A program made the position numbers and the translations under genes. Below, one piece after another: positions 32,673 to 35,000 of a stretch of 35,000 nt of DNA. Numbering within the stretch: position 1 is the stretch's first letter; each line of letters starts with the position of its first letter. A model generated the notes under the pieces. The model did no database searches. It was not told where the DNA came from and worked only from the letters and a program-made list of their open reading frames with translations. Source of the stretch: Chrysomallon squamiferum (Eukaryota; Mollusca; Gastropoda; Neomphalida; Peltospiridae); NCBI GenBank assembly GCA_012295275.1, contig CM022667.1:6802832-6837831 (forward strand), written 5' to 3'.

Positions 32673-32760
32673 TAAAAATAATAATAATAATAATGACAAC
32701 AACAATAACATTGATGACAATAACAATAAAAATGACCACATTGACCTGAAGAAGACAAAC
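32310..32760. repeat. Trinucleotide-rich tract: (TTA/TTG)n, (ATC)n and (AAT)n
   Basis: TTATTG words at 32315-32425, (ATC)n at 32434-32459 and (AAT)n at about 32620-32695. The open frames here are translations of these runs. Confidence 0.85.
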
Positions 32761-32779
32761 AAACATTGTTATTTAAACA

Positions 32780-33040
32780 AAGAAATGTCCAGTCTGTGTT
32801 GAGTTCACTGACCAGATGGACACTGTCCTAACAGTATGATGACACTGGTCTGACAGTATGACGACACCTACTTGAAACAGACACAAAGTGACGAGGGTGA
32901 AACCAGTGATAAGTGACAAGCCTCATTTTTTGTTTACAGCTGTCACAGAACTGACCACTAAACTGACCACTAAACTTACCACAGTGTGACCTAACACCAC
33001 TGATAGGTACAACACGTCCTAACAGACTGAGCTGCTAAAC
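32780..33040. promoter_or_regulatory. Complex segment with short internal repeats
   Basis: ACTGACCACTAA is repeated, then ACTTACCACAG (32950-32983); ACAGTATGATGACACTGGTC and ACAGTATGACGACACC are a second local duplication. Runx-like ACCACA and TALE TGTCA words are present. Weak regulatory candidate. Confidence 0.2.
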
Positions 33041-33645
33041 GGATAATGAAATGAGTATTCAGTGCTGTTTAGATTTATAGATGTTTTCAGATCAAGTGTT
33101 TTCCTTGTCCAGCATTTTTCTCACACAGTAGAAAACTTGCTTTCAAATGTTGAAGTACAAAGTTTTCACATTTTTTATTTGTTTATAAAAATACACAGCA
33201 GCCCAGAGATTACAAAAATAGATTCAGATGATACATTCTTAACATTGCTCAGTTTGTTCCATCATCATCATCATCATCATCATGGTTAGTGGTATACTTA
33301 ATTCTTTCATCATCACTTCCACTAGGATAACCCCCAGTACAACTGTGATGTAGATTTACAGAAGTGTATGGGTAGGTTTAAATAAAATATCTCTTCCTGC
33401 TGACTGATAAAAGGCAGCCATTTTTTGTCTTATTGTAATGAAACATTCTGTACAATGTTAACAGAGAAATCTCTCAATATCTTTTTTTTTGTTTCTTTTT
33501 CTTCTTCTTGTTTTACTGTTTCTTGTTTACTTAAATCTTTCCATTAATAAAATGTTCATATTATTACTGTTATGACTACACTGGTCAATCATTTCATTAT
33601 CAAAGTGCTTTAAAAAGTATATAACTAAATTCATTTATATTGTCT
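33041..33645. repeat. AT-rich spacer with (CAT)n at 33260-33283
   Basis: No gene seen apart from the CAT microsatellite; a 75-codon + frame (33062-33289) ends in it and has no recognised similarity. Confidence 0.7.
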
Positions 33646-33880
33646 ACATGCATGTGTATGCATATATGTATATATCTGTGTATGTTTATATGTGTTTGTT
33701 AGTGTATGTATGTATGTATGTATGTATGTATGTATGTATATGTTTGTATACAAATATGTGTTTATGTATTTTATGTATGTACATATGCTTAAGTGTCTGT
33801 ATGTCTATGTGTTTATGTGAATATCTGTGTGAAAGTGTTATATGTTTGTGTATGTGTATATGTGTGAGTGTGTATGTCTG
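33646..33880. repeat. TATG/TGTATG-rich tract with (TATG)n at about 33704-33738
   Basis: A core of eight to nine TATG units in a TGTATATGTGTT-rich surround. Confidence 0.9.
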
Positions 33881-34240
33881 TAATATAAAGACTCACTCCC
33901 CAAATAAAACTGTACAATTAAAAAAAAAAGGAAATCATAGAAAAAGTCATAAAAGCCTTTGCCACTGTTCTTATCTCTTTTTGTCTACAATAAAAAGTTT
34001 TAGAATTAATAAGTTTATAAATAAACAACAGTGGTTATTATTTATTTACTTCGTTTTATTTTTATTTATTTTTATTTTTCCCTTGATTCCATAATTTCAG
34101 CGTGTCAAATTTAACTACACCAAAACTAATAAACAAAAATAACAGAAAATTAAAAAACATAAAAGTACATACAAATGGCTTCATAATTTCCATTAATTTC
34201 ATTTTTTGTGGTTTATGATTATCATCTTCGAGTTCTGCTG
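33881..34240. other. AT-rich spacer, no gene seen
   Basis: Low-complexity A/T DNA. Confidence 0.5.
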
Positions 34241-34341
34241 TAATTAGTGTCACTTCGTCTCCGCAACGTTCAACTAGCTGTTGTTACAACGCTGCTAAAA
34301 CAGCCGTGCGCTTCTGTTACACGCAGAAATAAACATGTCTT

Positions 34342-34450
34342 CCTCTTACAGGTGAAAACACACAGTTTCGTCTCATTACAGGTAAAAATACACAGTTTCG
34401 TCTCGTTACAGGTAAAAATAGACAGTTTGGTCTCGTTACAGGTAAATATC
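34342..34450 (+). repeat. 30-bp minisatellite, about 4 copies, with CAG|GTAAA junctions
   Basis: Unit CAGGTAAAAATACACAGTTT + CGTCTCGTTA; GGT starts at 34351, 34381, 34411 and 34441 give exactly 30 bp. Each unit abuts a 3' splice-like TTACAG to a 5' splice-like GTAAAA/GTGAAA. Confidence 0.9.
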
Positions 34451-35000
34451 AGGTGAATATACAGTGCCAGTTAGACTAAAAGGTAAGTTTTTATGATATC
34501 AAGCCAAATGATATTTTGAGTAATGGAAAGTTTTAATTTTCATTTTTTATCAAACTTGTCATAATATTACCAAACATTCTTTTTTTTCAAAAACCTGTCA
34601 GTGATACCATACTGTTTTGTGACAACCAATCTTTTCTAAAAACTAATATCATCAATCACTCTAGTTATTATTATTTTCTAAACTGCTACTAGAAGTGTCA
34701 ACCAGTTTTCTAAATGACAGACTGTGTACTACCATCAACTGCCACTTCTCTGTATTACTAACAACAAACACAACACTTTTCCAAAAATAAACAACAAAGA
34801 AGAAATATCAAAACTCAGTTTTCTAAATGACAGACAGCAAATTAAAGCATTAATAAACAAGAAATCGTGTAGTGATTCCCAAACAGCCATTACCCACGTA
34901 CAGCTGAGAAGGGTACTAATTTCCTGACAACCATTACCAAGTACAGAGTGACTGTGTTAAGCTGTTGTGTAGATAATGGCTGCTGCACACACACACACAC
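34451..35000. other. AT-rich spacer ending in a CA run
   Basis: No exon recognised. TTTTCTAAATGACAGAC occurs twice (about 34707 and 34820). A (CA)n run starts at 34986 and is cut by the window edge. Confidence 0.5.

Overview
This is an animal nuclear-genome window. It has spliced genes with GT/AG introns, very AT-rich noncoding DNA and an unusual load of microsatellites and minisatellites. Both genes are developmental or regulatory zinc-finger genes of bilaterian type. The intron layout and protein style suggest an invertebrate, plausibly a mollusc or other lophotrochozoan, but the sequence alone does not settle the taxon. I see no prokaryotic operon, CRISPR array, rRNA, tRNA or intact transposon.

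Left part (1-6183, + strand): the 3' end of a multi-zinc-finger gene that I read as the ZNF236 orthologue. An open exon (1-520) encodes a Leu/Gln-rich segment. Two C-terminal exons (5148-5316, 5849-6183) encode four C2H2-type fingers and an acidic tail. The 4.6 kb between 520 and 5148 is filled by two minisatellites, of about 70 bp and 34 bp. Pieces of a missing exon are embedded in them, including the exon end that supplies the first cysteine of the next finger. Each 34-bp unit carries a copy of a consensus 5' splice site.

Middle part (6184-13586): the tail-to-tail interval between the two genes. It holds the ZNF236 3' UTR with a 34-bp array, a 75-bp duplication, an 80-bp array, AAT and CA runs, and about 4 kb of A-rich DNA without recognisable genes. 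Part of it is probably the teashirt 3' UTR.

Teashirt gene (17768 down to 13587, - strand): one large terminal exon encodes a teashirt/TSHZ-family zinc-finger repressor. It has a PLDLS-type CtBP motif, three teashirt fingers, a C2HC element, a long Ser/Asp/Lys-rich region with a 10-residue tandem repeat, and a conserved C-terminal finger and tail. The acidic N-terminal part of the exon is in a different frame from the rest, next to a short tetranucleotide run.

Right part (17769-35000): 5' flank and/or first intron of teashirt. No convincing upstream coding exon was found. It is a patchwork of minisatellites (43, 21, 12, 38, 47, about 27 and 30 bp) separated by AT-rich DNA. A few islands of high-complexity sequence are candidate regulatory elements. 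Some arrays repeat recognisable binding motifs: CAGGTG plus TGATAA, TTATCT, and AG|GT junctions.

The most notable points are the ZNF236-teashirt linkage, also present on human 18q22-q23; the exon apparently shredded within splice-donor-bearing minisatellites; the teashirt frame break; and the motif-bearing tandem arrays around a developmental regulator.
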